In this document: positions 1 to 5,412 of the stretch, in pieces | How the letters are laid out: every line of letters starts with the position of its first letter | Numbering within the stretch: the stretch's first letter is position 1 | Assembly: GCA_030621455.1 (NCBI GenBank) | Contig: JAUXHQ010000091.1 | Coordinates: forward strand, 1 to 7,200 | Direction: 5' to 3' | Length of the DNA stretch: 7,200 nt | Source of the DNA: Deltaproteobacteria bacterium | GTDB lineage: Bacteria > Desulfobacterota > UBA8473 | Translations under genes and position numbers: made by a program | The notes under the pieces: generated by a model | What the model was told of the DNA's origin: nothing | The model's database searches: none | Seen by the model: only the letters and a program-made list of their open reading frames with translations

Positions 1-121
1 GGCACATGCTAAATTTTCTGTAATATCCCCTAGCCCTACCGCAAATGGGACAACGATTGTATTCTCTTACCTTAAATTTTTGGGGCCTCTTTGCTTTTGC
101 AATTAAAGATTTCCTTGCCAC
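1..121 (-). CDS. rpsN: 30S ribosomal protein S14, zinc-binding type (5' part, cut by window edge)
   Basis: The first 40 codons of the short, zinc-binding form of S14, a small-subunit head protein that contacts 16S rRNA near S3, S10 and S19. The translation starts (M)[19 protein letters not shown] and continues into [17 protein letters not shown], with Cys24 and Cys27 as one zinc pair and Cys40 as the first of the second pair; the fourth cysteine should lie just past base 1. Family members are about 61 residues, so roughly 20 residues are missing because of the window boundary, not a truncation. The start is a GTG at 121-119, chosen because a GGAGGG element lies 5 nt upstream and the frame matches the family N-terminus; an ATG at 125 is out of frame. 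It is the standard spc neighbour of rplE, but lies 182 nt from the rplE stop, much further than usual. Confidence 0.95.
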   Translation of the reverse strand, partial: MARKSLIAKAKRPQKFKVREYNRCPICGRARGYYRKFSMC

Positions 122-126
122 CCATT

Positions 127-132
127 CCCTCC
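127..132 (-). promoter_or_regulatory. Shine-Dalgarno site of rpsN
   Basis: On the minus strand this reads GGAGGG, 5 nt before the GTG at 121. It decides the GTG start over the out-of-frame ATG at 125, which would leave only 1 nt of spacing. Confidence 0.8.
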
Positions 133-144
133 ATTTGTAGGTTT

Positions 145-297
145 TTATATATTATAGTTACTCTGCCATATTGCCCGGGTTCCTCGACGAGGTACCACAA
201 AATACACAGCTTCCTCGTATTCCGTCTTCTTACCCTGCGAAATTTTATATATAAGAACCTGTATCTCTTCAGATTTCACTGTGATTTGAAGGGACAA
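145..297 (-). CDS. possible small ORF between rplE and rpsN (doubtful)
   Basis: An open frame in the same phase as rplE starts right after the rplE TAA (306-304) and runs to a TAA at 147-145. The first usable starts are TTG at 297 (50 codons before the stop) or GTG at 279 (44 codons). The product from the GTG begins (M)[17 protein letters not shown] and is charged, with no membrane segment, signal peptide or cysteine motif; I do not recognise it. The other two minus-strand frames here are closed early. Against it: no Shine-Dalgarno sequence precedes either start, and an open run of about 50 codons can arise by chance. It may be a real small gene, a degraded remnant, or simply untranslated spacer. 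Confidence 0.2.
   Translation of the reverse strand: MSLQITVKSEEIQVLIYKISQGKKTEYEEAVYFVVPRRGTRAIWQSNYNI
178..196 (-). other. small imperfect hairpin in the rplE-rpsN gap
   Basis: The minus strand reads GGTACCTCGTCGAGGAACC. CCTC pairs with GAGG around a GTC loop, and outer GGT pairs with ACC across an A-A mismatch. No U-tract follows, so it is not an intrinsic terminator. It could be a minor mRNA structure between L5 and S14; its role is unknown and chance is possible. Confidence 0.3.
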
Positions 298-303
298 TGA
301 AAC

Positions 304-843
304 TTAATCCCTAAACGGGACGCCCATCAATTTTAAAAAGGACTTGGCCTCTTCATCGGTCTTGGCTGTGGTAACAATCACCACATTCATACCTTTTACC
401 CGATCAATCTTGTCATAGTCAATCTCAGGAAAAATGATATGTTCTTTTATCCCAAGCGCGTAATTGCCTCTTCCATCGAATGACTTTCCGCTCAACCCCC
501 TAAAATCCCTTACCCTGGGAAGGGCGATATTAACCAGTCTGTCAAGGAATTCATACATCTTTTCTCGTCTCAAAGTGGTCATACAACCGATGGGCATTCC
601 CTTCCGGAGCTTAAACGATGCAATCGACTTTCTGGCCCTTGTAACAAGTGGCTTTTGTCCGGCAATTAGGGCAAGCTCATCAGCGGCGGAATCCAACAGT
701 TTAATGTTCTGAATAGCCTCTCCTAATCCCATATTTATCACTATTTTATCAAGTTTTGGAACCTCCATTGGACTAGAGTAATTGAACTCGTTAATCAAAG
801 TCGGCACCACTTCTTTAAGATAGAAGTCCTTAATTCTTGCCAT
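304..843 (-). CDS. rplE: 50S ribosomal protein L5
   Basis: L5 belongs to the large-subunit central protuberance, where it binds 5S rRNA with 23S rRNA and contacts P-site tRNA. The product is 179 residues, the same as E. coli L5. Family blocks are clear: [25 protein letters not shown] (about 19-43), [29 protein letters not shown] (52-80), [33 protein letters not shown] (113-145) and a C-terminus ending GVPFRD. The ATG at 843 is preferred over the in-frame TTG at 846, because family proteins begin MA and the AAAGGGAAG element lies 4 nt before the ATG. The gene follows rplX by 85 nt counted to this ATG and precedes rpsN. In E. coli, S8 represses spc translation at the L5 start; I did not find a convincing equivalent site here. 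Confidence 0.98.
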   Translation of the reverse strand: MARIKDFYLKEVVPTLINEFNYSSPMEVPKLDKIVINMGLGEAIQNIKLLDSAADELALIAGQKPLVTRARKSIASFKLRKGMPIGCMTTLRREKMYEFLDRLVNIALPRVRDFRGLSGKSFDGRGNYALGIKEHIIFPEIDYDKIDRVKGMNVVIVTTAKTDEEAKSFLKLMGVPFRD

Positions 844-847
844 CAAA

Positions 848-858
848 CTTCCCTTTAT
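848..858 (-). repeat. 11-nt direct repeat, copy proximal to rplE (acts as its Shine-Dalgarno)
   Basis: The minus strand reads ATAAAGGGAAG, ending 4 nt before the rplE ATG. Its purine core AAAGGGA is the likely ribosome-binding site of rplE. An identical copy lies 16 nt further upstream at 864-874. Confidence 0.6.
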
Positions 859-863
859 CTAAC

Positions 864-874
864 CTTCCCTTTAT
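864..874 (-). repeat. 11-nt direct repeat, distal copy upstream of rplE
   Basis: An exact second copy of ATAAAGGGAAG, offset by 16 nt from the proximal copy and separated from it by GTTAG. No start codon follows it at usable spacing, so it is not the Shine-Dalgarno of another gene. It may be a spare or standby ribosome-docking element, or a local tandem duplication of 16 bp. Confidence 0.6.
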
Positions 875-909
875 TAGTCACCGCTCAATGTATAGTGAAC
901 GTAATTTCT

Positions 910-922
910 CAAAAAGACCATT
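910..922 (-). repeat. 13-nt repeat shared by the two gaps around rplX, copy A
   Basis: The minus strand reads AATGGTCTTTTTG, 6 nt after the rplX stop codon. It is identical to copy B at 1391-1403 in the rplN-rplX gap. The function is unknown. Confidence 0.55.
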
Positions 923-928
923 CCTGCC

Positions 929-1255
929 TTATTTACCAAGGGTCTCTCCGCACTTAATACAGACCCGTACTTTTTTTTCGTTATCTAAAAACTGCTTCCT
1001 GATTCTAACCGGGGACGCGCATTTCTTGCAAAATAGCATGACATTGGAAACGTGGATGCTGCCTTCCCTTTCAACAATCCCACCCTTGCTAATTTGAGAT
1101 GCTCGAGTATGTCTCTTAATAAGATTCACTTTCTCAACAATCACCCGATTTTTCGCAGGTATTGCATTCAATATTTTTCCTGTCTTCCCCTTTTCTTTAC
1201 CTGCGACTACCATCACGATATCATCTTTTTTGACATGGAGTTTCGTCCGCGACAT
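929..1255 (-). CDS. rplX: 50S ribosomal protein L24, with zinc-ribbon C-terminus
   Basis: L24 is an early 50S assembly protein that binds the 5' end of 23S rRNA and sits near the exit tunnel. The 108 residues contain the KOW domain at about 5-35 (VKKDDIVMVVAGKEKGKTGK) and the family block VEKVNLIKRHTRASQ (about 40-54), then GGIVEREGSIHVSNVMLFC. The C-terminus carries Cys76-x2-Cys79 and Cys99-x2-Cys102, a zinc-ribbon-like tail seen in some bacterial L24 proteins and absent from E. coli L24. The start is ATG 1255, preceded by AGAGAGG with 8 nt spacing. The gene is unusually isolated for spc: 169 nt after rplN and 85 nt before the rplE ATG. A candidate promoter overlapping the rplN stop could give it, rplE and rpsN a separate transcript. 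Confidence 0.97.
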   Translation of the reverse strand: MSRTKLHVKKDDIVMVVAGKEKGKTGKILNAIPAKNRVIVEKVNLIKRHTRASQISKGGIVEREGSIHVSNVMLFCKKCASPVRIRKQFLDNEKKVRVCIKCGETLGK

Positions 1256-1390
1256 TAATAAAACCTCTCTATTTAGTGCCTATCCAGAAATGAGGATTTT
1301 TGTTCAAGATCAAGGCATGCGAATAAAATATCCGCGCGCATATGTTTAATATTCCGAGGATTATTTTTTGAGCATAACGCAGATATTGTG

Positions 1391-1403
1391 CAAAAAGACC
1401 ATT
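1391..1403 (-). repeat. 13-nt repeat shared by the two gaps around rplX, copy B
   Basis: The minus strand reads AATGGTCTTTTTG, 21 nt after the rplN stop. It overlaps the last bases of the candidate -10 box (1407-1402) and would cover the start of the predicted transcript. It is identical to copy A at 910-922. Confidence 0.55.
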
Positions 1404-1430
1404 TATAGATGGACACTATTTAAATCACAA
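1402..1430 (-). promoter_or_regulatory. candidate sigma70-type promoter for rplX-rplE-rpsN
   Basis: On the minus strand a -35-like TTGTGA (1430-1425; 4 of 6 to TTGACA) and a -10-like TATAAA (1407-1402; 5 of 6 to TATAAT) are separated by exactly 17 nt. The -35 box overlaps the rplN stop codon. Transcription would begin near 1395, leaving a leader of about 140 nt before the rplX ATG. AT-rich spacers give such matches by chance, so this is a plausible prediction only. Confidence 0.4.
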
Positions 1431-1793
1431 GACTTCCGGAGCCAGTGATACGATCTTCATAAATTTCTTAGCCCTTAGTTCTCTTGCAACAGGGCCAAAA
1501 ATCCGGGTGCCAATCGGTTCATTCTGGGGATTGATGAGAACCGCTGAATTATCATCAAATTTAATATAAGAACCGTCTTCTCTTCTTACCTCCTTGGCCG
1601 TACGAACGACCACGGCTTTTGACACATCCCCTTTTCTAACCTTTGAGTTGGGAATCGCCTCCCTCACTGAAACTACAATTATATCCCCTAGGCTGGCATA
1701 TCTTCTTCTGGACCCGCCCAACACCTTAATACAAATGATTTTCTTGGCTCCAGAATTATCTGCCACATTAAGCATTGTCTGCATCTGAATCAT
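1425..1793 (-). CDS. rplN: 50S ribosomal protein L14
   Basis: L14 is a beta-barrel large-subunit protein at the subunit interface; it binds 23S rRNA beside L19 and is the site where the silencing factor RsfS docks. The product is 122 residues, the usual bacterial length. The N-terminus [19 protein letters not shown] and the signature region [21 protein letters not shown] (36-56) are diagnostic, followed by [30 protein letters not shown] (59-88) and [13 protein letters not shown] (95-107). The ATG at 1793 follows a GAGGAG element at 6 nt spacing. A 43-nt gap separates it from rpsQ upstream. Downstream, the gap to rplX is 169 nt instead of the few bases usual in this operon. Confidence 0.98.
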   Translation of the reverse strand: MIQMQTMLNVADNSGAKKIICIKVLGGSRRRYASLGDIIVVSVREAIPNSKVRKGDVSKAVVVRTAKEVRREDGSYIKFDDNSAVLINPQNEPIGTRIFGPVARELRAKKFMKIVSLAPEVL

Positions 1794-1836
1794 CGTAAAC
1801 TCCTCGAAGAAATATTGTACTCACCCATTCGTCACT

Positions 1837-2094
1837 TTACAAGGCCTTCTCGAGTGTCCGATAGATCCTCCACCTCTTTTCCTTGCTTAGTGGTCTGCTT
1901 TCCATTATCTCAACCTTATCTCCCACTCTATTCTCATTTTTTTCGTCGTGGACCTTGTACGTGGTCCTTCCTCTGACATACTTCTTATATACCGGATGCT
2001 TCGTTAATTTGTCCACCCGCACGACTACGGTTTTATCCATCTTGTCGCTGACAACAATTCCTACCTGGGTCTTACTATGGCCACGCTCCTTCAT
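1837..2094 (-). CDS. rpsQ: 30S ribosomal protein S17
   Basis: S17 is an OB-fold primary binding protein of the 16S rRNA 5' domain, needed early in 30S assembly. The product is 85 residues, close to the usual bacterial length. It shows the family core VGIVVSDKMDKTVVVRVDKLTKHPVYKKYVRGRTTYKVHDE (11-51), then GDKVEIMESRPLSKEKRWR (58-76) and the ending RTLEKAL. The ATG at 2094 has a TAAGG ribosome-binding element that overlaps the rpmC stop codon, with 5 nt spacing. Only 7 nt separate it from rpmC, so translational coupling is likely. Confidence 0.98.
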   Translation of the reverse strand: MKERGHSKTQVGIVVSDKMDKTVVVRVDKLTKHPVYKKYVRGRTTYKVHDEKNENRVGDKVEIMESRPLSKEKRWRIYRTLEKAL

Positions 2095-2101
2095 ATTAAC
2101 C

Positions 2102-2290
2102 TTATAATTCCTTTTCTTTAAGGATAGTTTTTATCCTAGCTATGTCTATTCTTACGTGACGAATCCTCATGGTATTATCAAGCTGCCCGGTCGCAAGCTG
2201 GAATCTCAAATTGAACAATTCCTCAGATAGATCCTTCTCTTTGTTCTTCAATTCCGTATCACTTAACTCCCTAATCTCACTAGCTTTCAT
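2102..2290 (-). CDS. rpmC: 50S ribosomal protein L29
   Basis: L29 is a small two-helix protein beside L23 at the exit-tunnel rim. The 62-residue product matches the family in size and pattern: [14 protein letters not shown] at the start, then [19 protein letters not shown] (21-39) and [20 protein letters not shown] (42-61). The start is the ATG at 2290, which has GGGAG 6 nt upstream and gives the family N-terminus; the frame stays open further upstream, to 2359, but that stretch lies inside rplP and has no L29 homology. The gene begins 11 nt inside the end of rplP, which implies coupled translation of L16 and L29. Confidence 0.97.
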   Translation of the reverse strand: MKASEIRELSDTELKNKEKDLSEELFNLRFQLATGQLDNTMRIRHVRIDIARIKTILKEKEL

Positions 2291-2702
2291 GGAAGTCTCC
2301 CCGGGAAACAAACTTTGTATGTATGGGCAATTTATGACCGGCCAGTCTGAAGGCTTCACGCGCAGTCTCCTCCTCTACACCTTCCAGTTCATAGAGAATT
2401 CTGCCCGGTTTTACAGGAGCCACCCAGTCTTCAGGTGGTCCTTTACCTTTACCCATCCTCGTTTCAGCAGGCTTGGCTGTGATCGGTTTGTCAGGAAATA
2501 TTCTGATCCAGACCTTACCACCTCTCTTAATGTGTCGTGTTATGGCAATTCGAGCAGCCTCAATCTGTCGTGTTGTTATCCAACCACATACTCCGGCTTG
2601 AAGACCAAAATCCCCGAATACAACCGTTGATCCCCTGTACGACGTTCCTCTTCTTCTCCCTCTCTGTTGTTTTCTGAATTTCATCTTTCTGGGTTGCAAC
2701 AT
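2280..2702 (-). CDS. rplP: 50S ribosomal protein L16
   Basis: L16 lies close to the A-site and central protuberance and is a late 50S assembly protein. The product is 140 residues (E. coli 136). The family start [19 protein letters not shown] is followed by [57 protein letters not shown] (32-88). Arg82 in TRMGKGKG corresponds to the arginine hydroxylated in E. coli L16. The following [15 protein letters not shown] differs mildly from the common KGNVEYWVA form. The start is ATG 2702 rather than the in-frame GTG at 2711: the GGAAGG element is 9-10 nt before the ATG but directly abuts the GTG. It follows rpsC by 30 nt and overlaps rpmC by 11 nt. Confidence 0.98.
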   Translation of the reverse strand: MLQPRKMKFRKQQRGRRRGTSYRGSTVVFGDFGLQAGVCGWITTRQIEAARIAITRHIKRGGKVWIRIFPDKPITAKPAETRMGKGKGPPEDWVAPVKPGRILYELEGVEEETAREAFRLAGHKLPIHTKFVSRGDFHES

Positions 2703-2732
2703 CGTCGACACCCTTCCTGTCCAGCCAGCCTA

Positions 2733-3383
2733 TTAGGCAGTGCTTGACCCTCTCTTTCTTGAAAGAATTTCTCCTTTGAAAATCCAGACCTTTATACCGA
2801 TGGCACCATATGTGGTACGGGCTTCGGCAAAGCCATAGTCAATATCTGCCCTAAGGGTATGCAACGGTACTCTGCCTTCTCTATACCATTCAGTCCTTGC
2901 CATCTCCGCACCACCCAACCTTCCGGCACATGCGATTTTAATCCCCTGGGCGCCTAGCTTCAGAGCAGTTGTAACGCTCCGCTTCATTGCCCTTCGAAAA
3001 GCAACCCGCCTTACCAATTGGAGCGCTATATTTTCAGCAACTAACTGAGCGTCTGTCTCCGGTCTGCGAACTTCTTGAATGTTTATGTATATATTTTTTG
3101 GACTCAGCTTTTGGAGGTCATTCTTCAGGGCTTCTATCTCTATACCTTTTCTACCGATTACAATTCCAGGACGGGCCGTATGGATATTGATTTTAACCTT
3201 ACCCGCAGCTCTTTCAATCTCAATCTTCGAGATACCGGCATGGTAGAGTTTAGCCTTTATAAACTTCCTGATCTTCATATCTTCTTGAAGTAATTCAGAA
3301 AACTCCTTACCAGCAAACCATTTGGAACTCCATGTCTTGGTCACTCCGAGTCTGAAACCGATGGGATGGACCTTCTGCCCCAA
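2733..3383 (-). CDS. rpsC: 30S ribosomal protein S3
   Basis: S3 forms the outer part of the mRNA entry channel in the 30S head, with S4 and S5. The product has 216 residues. The N-terminus [13 protein letters not shown] is canonical. The KH domain has its GxxG loop at 77-80 (VIGRKG). The C-terminal domain carries [52 protein letters not shown] (154-205), and the basic RRAMKR patch (130-135) corresponds to the region linked to mRNA unwinding. The start codon is TTG at 3383-3381. It is supported by the family N-terminus, which begins exactly there, and by a complete AAAGGAGG element 5 nt upstream. It lies 21 nt after rplV and 30 nt before rplP. Confidence 0.98.
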   Translation of the reverse strand: MGQKVHPIGFRLGVTKTWSSKWFAGKEFSELLQEDMKIRKFIKAKLYHAGISKIEIERAAGKVKINIHTARPGIVIGRKGIEIEALKNDLQKLSPKNIYINIQEVRRPETDAQLVAENIALQLVRRVAFRRAMKRSVTTALKLGAQGIKIACAGRLGGAEMARTEWYREGRVPLHTLRADIDYGFAEARTTYGAIGIKVWIFKGEILSRKRGSSTA

Positions 3384-3388
3384 AATTC

Positions 3389-3396
3389 CCTCCTTT
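3389..3396 (-). promoter_or_regulatory. strong Shine-Dalgarno site of rpsC (TTG start)
   Basis: The minus strand reads AAAGGAGG, nearly the full complement of the 16S rRNA 3' end, 5 nt before the TTG codon. It supports initiation at a weak start codon. Confidence 0.85.
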
Positions 3397-3404
3397 ATGA
3401 AATC

Positions 3405-3737
3405 TCATATTTCTCTTAATATCACGGTAATATGACTGCTTCTCTTTCGTATTTTGCCTGCTCTTCCCATTGCCCGTGGCCGAAACCTCTTAAGCGTGGG
3501 ACCTTCGTTAACATATATGGTATCAATGAATAGTGTATCCACATCGACATTTCTATCCTGCGATGCATTTGCAACAGCTGACCTTACAAGCTTCTCCACT
3601 ATTTTGGCAGATACCTTCGGGGTAACAGATAATATATTCAATGCATCTTCCGCACTCTTGCCGCGAATCAAATCTACCACCAGCTTAGCTTTTCTAGGCG
3701 ATACCCTAACATAATTAACAGACGCCCTGACTTCCAT
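3405..3737 (-). CDS. rplV: 50S ribosomal protein L22
   Basis: L22 contacts all domains of 23S rRNA and its long beta hairpin lines the peptide exit tunnel near the macrolide site. The product is 110 residues, equal to E. coli L22. It starts [27 protein letters not shown]; the hairpin region [29 protein letters not shown] (77-105) is complete with no insertion or deletion. The ATG at 3737 is preferred over the in-frame GTG at 3746, because it gives the family N-terminus, while the AAGGA element sits only 2 nt before the GTG. The upstream gap to rpsS is 25 nt. Confidence 0.97.
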   Translation of the reverse strand: MEVRASVNYVRVSPRKAKLVVDLIRGKSAEDALNILSVTPKVSAKIVEKLVRSAVANASQDRNVDVDTLFIDTIYVNEGPTLKRFRPRAMGRAGKIRKRSSHITVILREI

Positions 3738-3762
3738 ACTTTCCACTATCCTTCATATCTTT

Positions 3763-4059
3763 CTAGGGTTTACCCTTCTTGCCTCTTATCTTGGTCTTTC
3801 TATCACCCGCATGTGAATAGAACGTCCTGGTGGGGGAAAATTCGCCCAGCTTATGCCCCACCATATTCTCCGTAATAAAAACCGGAATGAATTTCTTCCC
3901 GTTATGAACAGCAATTGTGTGACCAATCAATTCAGGTAGAATAGTTGACCTGCGGGACCAAGTCTTTATTATCTTTTTGCTTCCAGCCTCGCTGGCCCTC
4001 CGAACCTTCTTTAAAAGACTTTCATCGAAAAAAGGCCCTTTCTTTATTGATCGTGCCAC
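3763..4059 (-). CDS. rpsS: 30S ribosomal protein S19
   Basis: S19 is in the 30S head, partners S13 and touches the A-site finger and tRNA. The product is 98 residues. The family N-terminus (M)[18 protein letters not shown] is followed by the signature [47 protein letters not shown] (34-80) and a basic C-terminus. The start is a GTG at 4059 with an AAAGGAG element at 6 nt spacing; an overlapping ATG one base upstream is out of frame. It is separated from rplB by a 156-nt gap that carries a GC-rich hairpin, unusually long for this operon. Confidence 0.98.
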   Translation of the reverse strand: MARSIKKGPFFDESLLKKVRRASEAGSKKIIKTWSRRSTILPELIGHTIAVHNGKKFIPVFITENMVGHKLGEFSPTRTFYSHAGDRKTKIRGKKGKP

Positions 4060-4164
4060 ATCAGTCTCCTTTGAAATTAAGCTGTTCTGTAACCTCTTTC
4101 TTCATCGCAAGGATGCAGAGGCAAACCCATGATTCAAGTTGGGTGTTTACCGCACCAAGCAGTT

Positions 4165-4174
4165 CATACACCTC
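4165..4174 (-). repeat. 10-nt flanking repeat downstream of the hairpin
   Basis: The minus strand reads GAGGTGTATG. It matches GAGGTGTGTG at 4198-4207 in 9 of 10 positions, and the two copies bracket the GC hairpin. Each looks like GAGG plus a start codon at 3 nt spacing, but would open frames of only a few codons. Confidence 0.45.
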
Positions 4175-4179
4175 AGATC

Positions 4180-4197
4180 CCCGGGTTAACCCCCGGG
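4180..4197 (-). other. GC-rich mRNA hairpin downstream of rplB
   Basis: The minus strand reads CCCGGGGGTTAACCCGGG: a perfect 6-bp all-GC stem (CCCGGG at both ends) with a 6-nt loop GGTTAA. It begins 18 nt after the rplB stop. No U-tract follows, so it does not look like an intrinsic terminator. It could stabilise or mark a 3' end of the upstream mRNA, or modulate polymerase or ribosome flow into rpsS; the role is inferred only. Confidence 0.5.
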
Positions 4198-4207
4198 CAC
4201 ACACCTC
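4198..4207 (-). repeat. 10-nt flanking repeat upstream of the hairpin
   Basis: The minus strand reads GAGGTGTGTG, the partner of GAGGTGTATG at 4165-4174 on the other side of the hairpin. Confidence 0.45.
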
Positions 4208-4215
4208 TAAACCCT

Positions 4216-5046
4216 TTATCGTCGAGTTCCTCTCCTCGATACTATATACTTGTCGGTACTCTTATTCTTCCTCGTCTTGTACCCTTTAGTCGGGACACCC
4301 CAAGGTGTCACCGGGTGTCTACCTCCTGAAGATTTGCCTTCTCCTCCGCCCAGAGGATGATCCACAGGGTTCATTGCAACGCCGCGAACCTTAGGTCTTC
4401 GACCGCGCCAGCGTTTTCTCCCAGCCTTTCCCACGGAAACGTTTTCATACTCTATACTACCGACTTGGCCAATACTCGCAAAGCATTCGTTCAAGACAAG
4501 GCGAACTTCATTGGAAGGCAGTTTTATCTGCACATACTTCCCTTCCTTTGCGACTAACTGTCCCAGGGTACCGGCACTTCTTATCATCTGTGCCCCTTTT
4601 CCAGGCTTTAATTCTACATTATGCACAAAAGTTCCAGCCGGTATATTCTTTAGAGGCAAAGTATTACCCGGCATGATATCCGCATTCTCACCTGATATCA
4701 CTCTATCCCCAACCTTAAGTTTCAAAGGGGCAATTATATATCTCTTTTCCCCGTCCGCATAGTGCAAAAGGGCTATATTCGCTGAGCGATTAGGGTCATA
4801 TTCGATACTGGCCACTTTCGCCGGAATATCAACCTTTTCCCTTCTAAAATCAATAATCCGATATCTTCTCTTGTGTCTGCCGCCAATGTGCCGGGATGTA
4901 ATCCTCCCATAGCAGTTTCTACCGCCTGTTTTGGGAAGGGGTCTCAACAGCGACTTTTCAGGTTTGCTGTTGCTCAATTCATCAAAAGTTAATACAGTTT
5001 GGAATCTTCTCCCCGGTGATGTTGGTTTATAGCTTCTAATACCCAC
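4216..5046 (-). CDS. rplB: 50S ribosomal protein L2
   Basis: L2 is a primary 23S rRNA binder needed for subunit association and for peptidyl-transferase centre function. The product is 276 residues (E. coli 273). Conserved blocks: [10 protein letters not shown] (6-15), [27 protein letters not shown] (41-67), [13 protein letters not shown] (82-94), [26 protein letters not shown] (126-151), RSAGT (156-160), and the C-terminal [32 protein letters not shown] (206-237). His230, equivalent to the E. coli residue implicated in activity, is kept; the usual second histidine of DHPHGGGEG is Leu232. The start is GTG 5046, with GGAG 6 nt upstream; no better in-frame start exists. The upstream gap to rplW is 75 nt. 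Confidence 0.98.
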   Translation of the reverse strand: MGIRSYKPTSPGRRFQTVLTFDELSNSKPEKSLLRPLPKTGGRNCYGRITSRHIGGRHKRRYRIIDFRREKVDIPAKVASIEYDPNRSANIALLHYADGEKRYIIAPLKLKVGDRVISGENADIMPGNTLPLKNIPAGTFVHNVELKPGKGAQMIRSAGTLGQLVAKEGKYVQIKLPSNEVRLVLNECFASIGQVGSIEYENVSVGKAGRKRWRGRRPKVRGVAMNPVDHPLGGGEGKSSGGRHPVTPWGVPTKGYKTRKNKSTDKYIVSRRGTRR

Positions 5047-5121
5047 TTAAAACTCCATCTGAATTCATATTAAAAAAAGAACCAACCTTTTTTCTATTGC
5101 TAGTCTACTAACGTGAATGGT

Positions 5122-5412
5122 CTAGACGCCTTCGAAGAATTCTACGTGATCTCCTGGTCTCAGCGTAACGACAGCTTTCTTCCAGTCCCTCTTCCTGCCA
5201 ACATTTTTTCCCAAACGCTTTGGCTTGCCTCGAACACAAATCGTATTTACGTTCACCACCTTTACCTTGAGTAGCTTCTCTACTGCTTCCTTTACTTCAA
5301 TCTTGTTGGCGTCTCTACTTACCTCAAAGGTGAGCTGGTTGTTCTCTCCTTTTTGAATATCCGTCTTTTCAGTAATCAAAGGCTTCTTAATGACCTTATA
5401 CAAATCCTTCAT
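5122..5412 (-). CDS. rplW: 50S ribosomal protein L23
   Basis: L23 sits at the rim of the peptide exit tunnel and is the docking site for trigger factor and SRP. The product is 96 residues, normal for bacteria. It has the start MKDLYKVIKKPLITEKT, the central VSRDANKIEVKEAVEKLLKVKVVNVNTI (31-58), the basic extended loop VRGKPKRLGKNVGRKRDWKKAVVTL (60-84) and the ending RPGDHVEFFEGV. The ATG overlaps the rplD stop in an ATGA arrangement (4-nt overlap), which implies translational coupling with L4. Confidence 0.97.
   Translation of the reverse strand: MKDLYKVIKKPLITEKTDIQKGENNQLTFEVSRDANKIEVKEAVEKLLKVKVVNVNTICVRGKPKRLGKNVGRKRDWKKAVVTLRPGDHVEFFEGV

Noticed and set aside
151..156. Perfect TATAAT on the minus strand 30 nt before rpsN
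   Set aside because: No acceptable -35 hexamer lies 16-18 nt upstream (the sequence there is CCCGGG-like) and there is no extended -10 TG, so a promoter is not supported.
91..300. Plus-strand open frame of 69 codons in and beyond the rplE-rpsN gap
   Set aside because: It runs antisense to the rpsN start, has no family resemblance and no supporting upstream signal; it is a shadow frame.
1393..1414. CCAT...ATGG stem followed by TCTTTTT after rplN, resembling an intrinsic terminator
   Set aside because: The stem has only 4 bp and an AT-rich loop, too weak for intrinsic termination; essential genes follow downstream.
2291..2359. N-terminal extension of L29 upstream of its ATG
   Set aside because: The stretch lies inside rplP in another frame, is unlike any L29 N-terminus, and the internal ATG at 2290 has a good Shine-Dalgarno.
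2169..2630. Plus-strand open frame of 153 codons antisense to rplP and rpmC
   Set aside because: It is the complement of two well-identified ribosomal genes with clear family motifs; its product shows no recognisable domain.
4077..4130. Short minus-strand frame of 17 codons in the rplB-rpsS gap
   Set aside because: No Shine-Dalgarno precedes its ATG, the product resembles nothing I know, and the length is easily reached by chance.
5072..5096. A-tract and U-tract inverted repeat in the rplW-rplB gap, resembling a terminator
   Set aside because: The stem would be six A-U pairs plus one G-C pair, too weak, and rplB must be transcribed through it.
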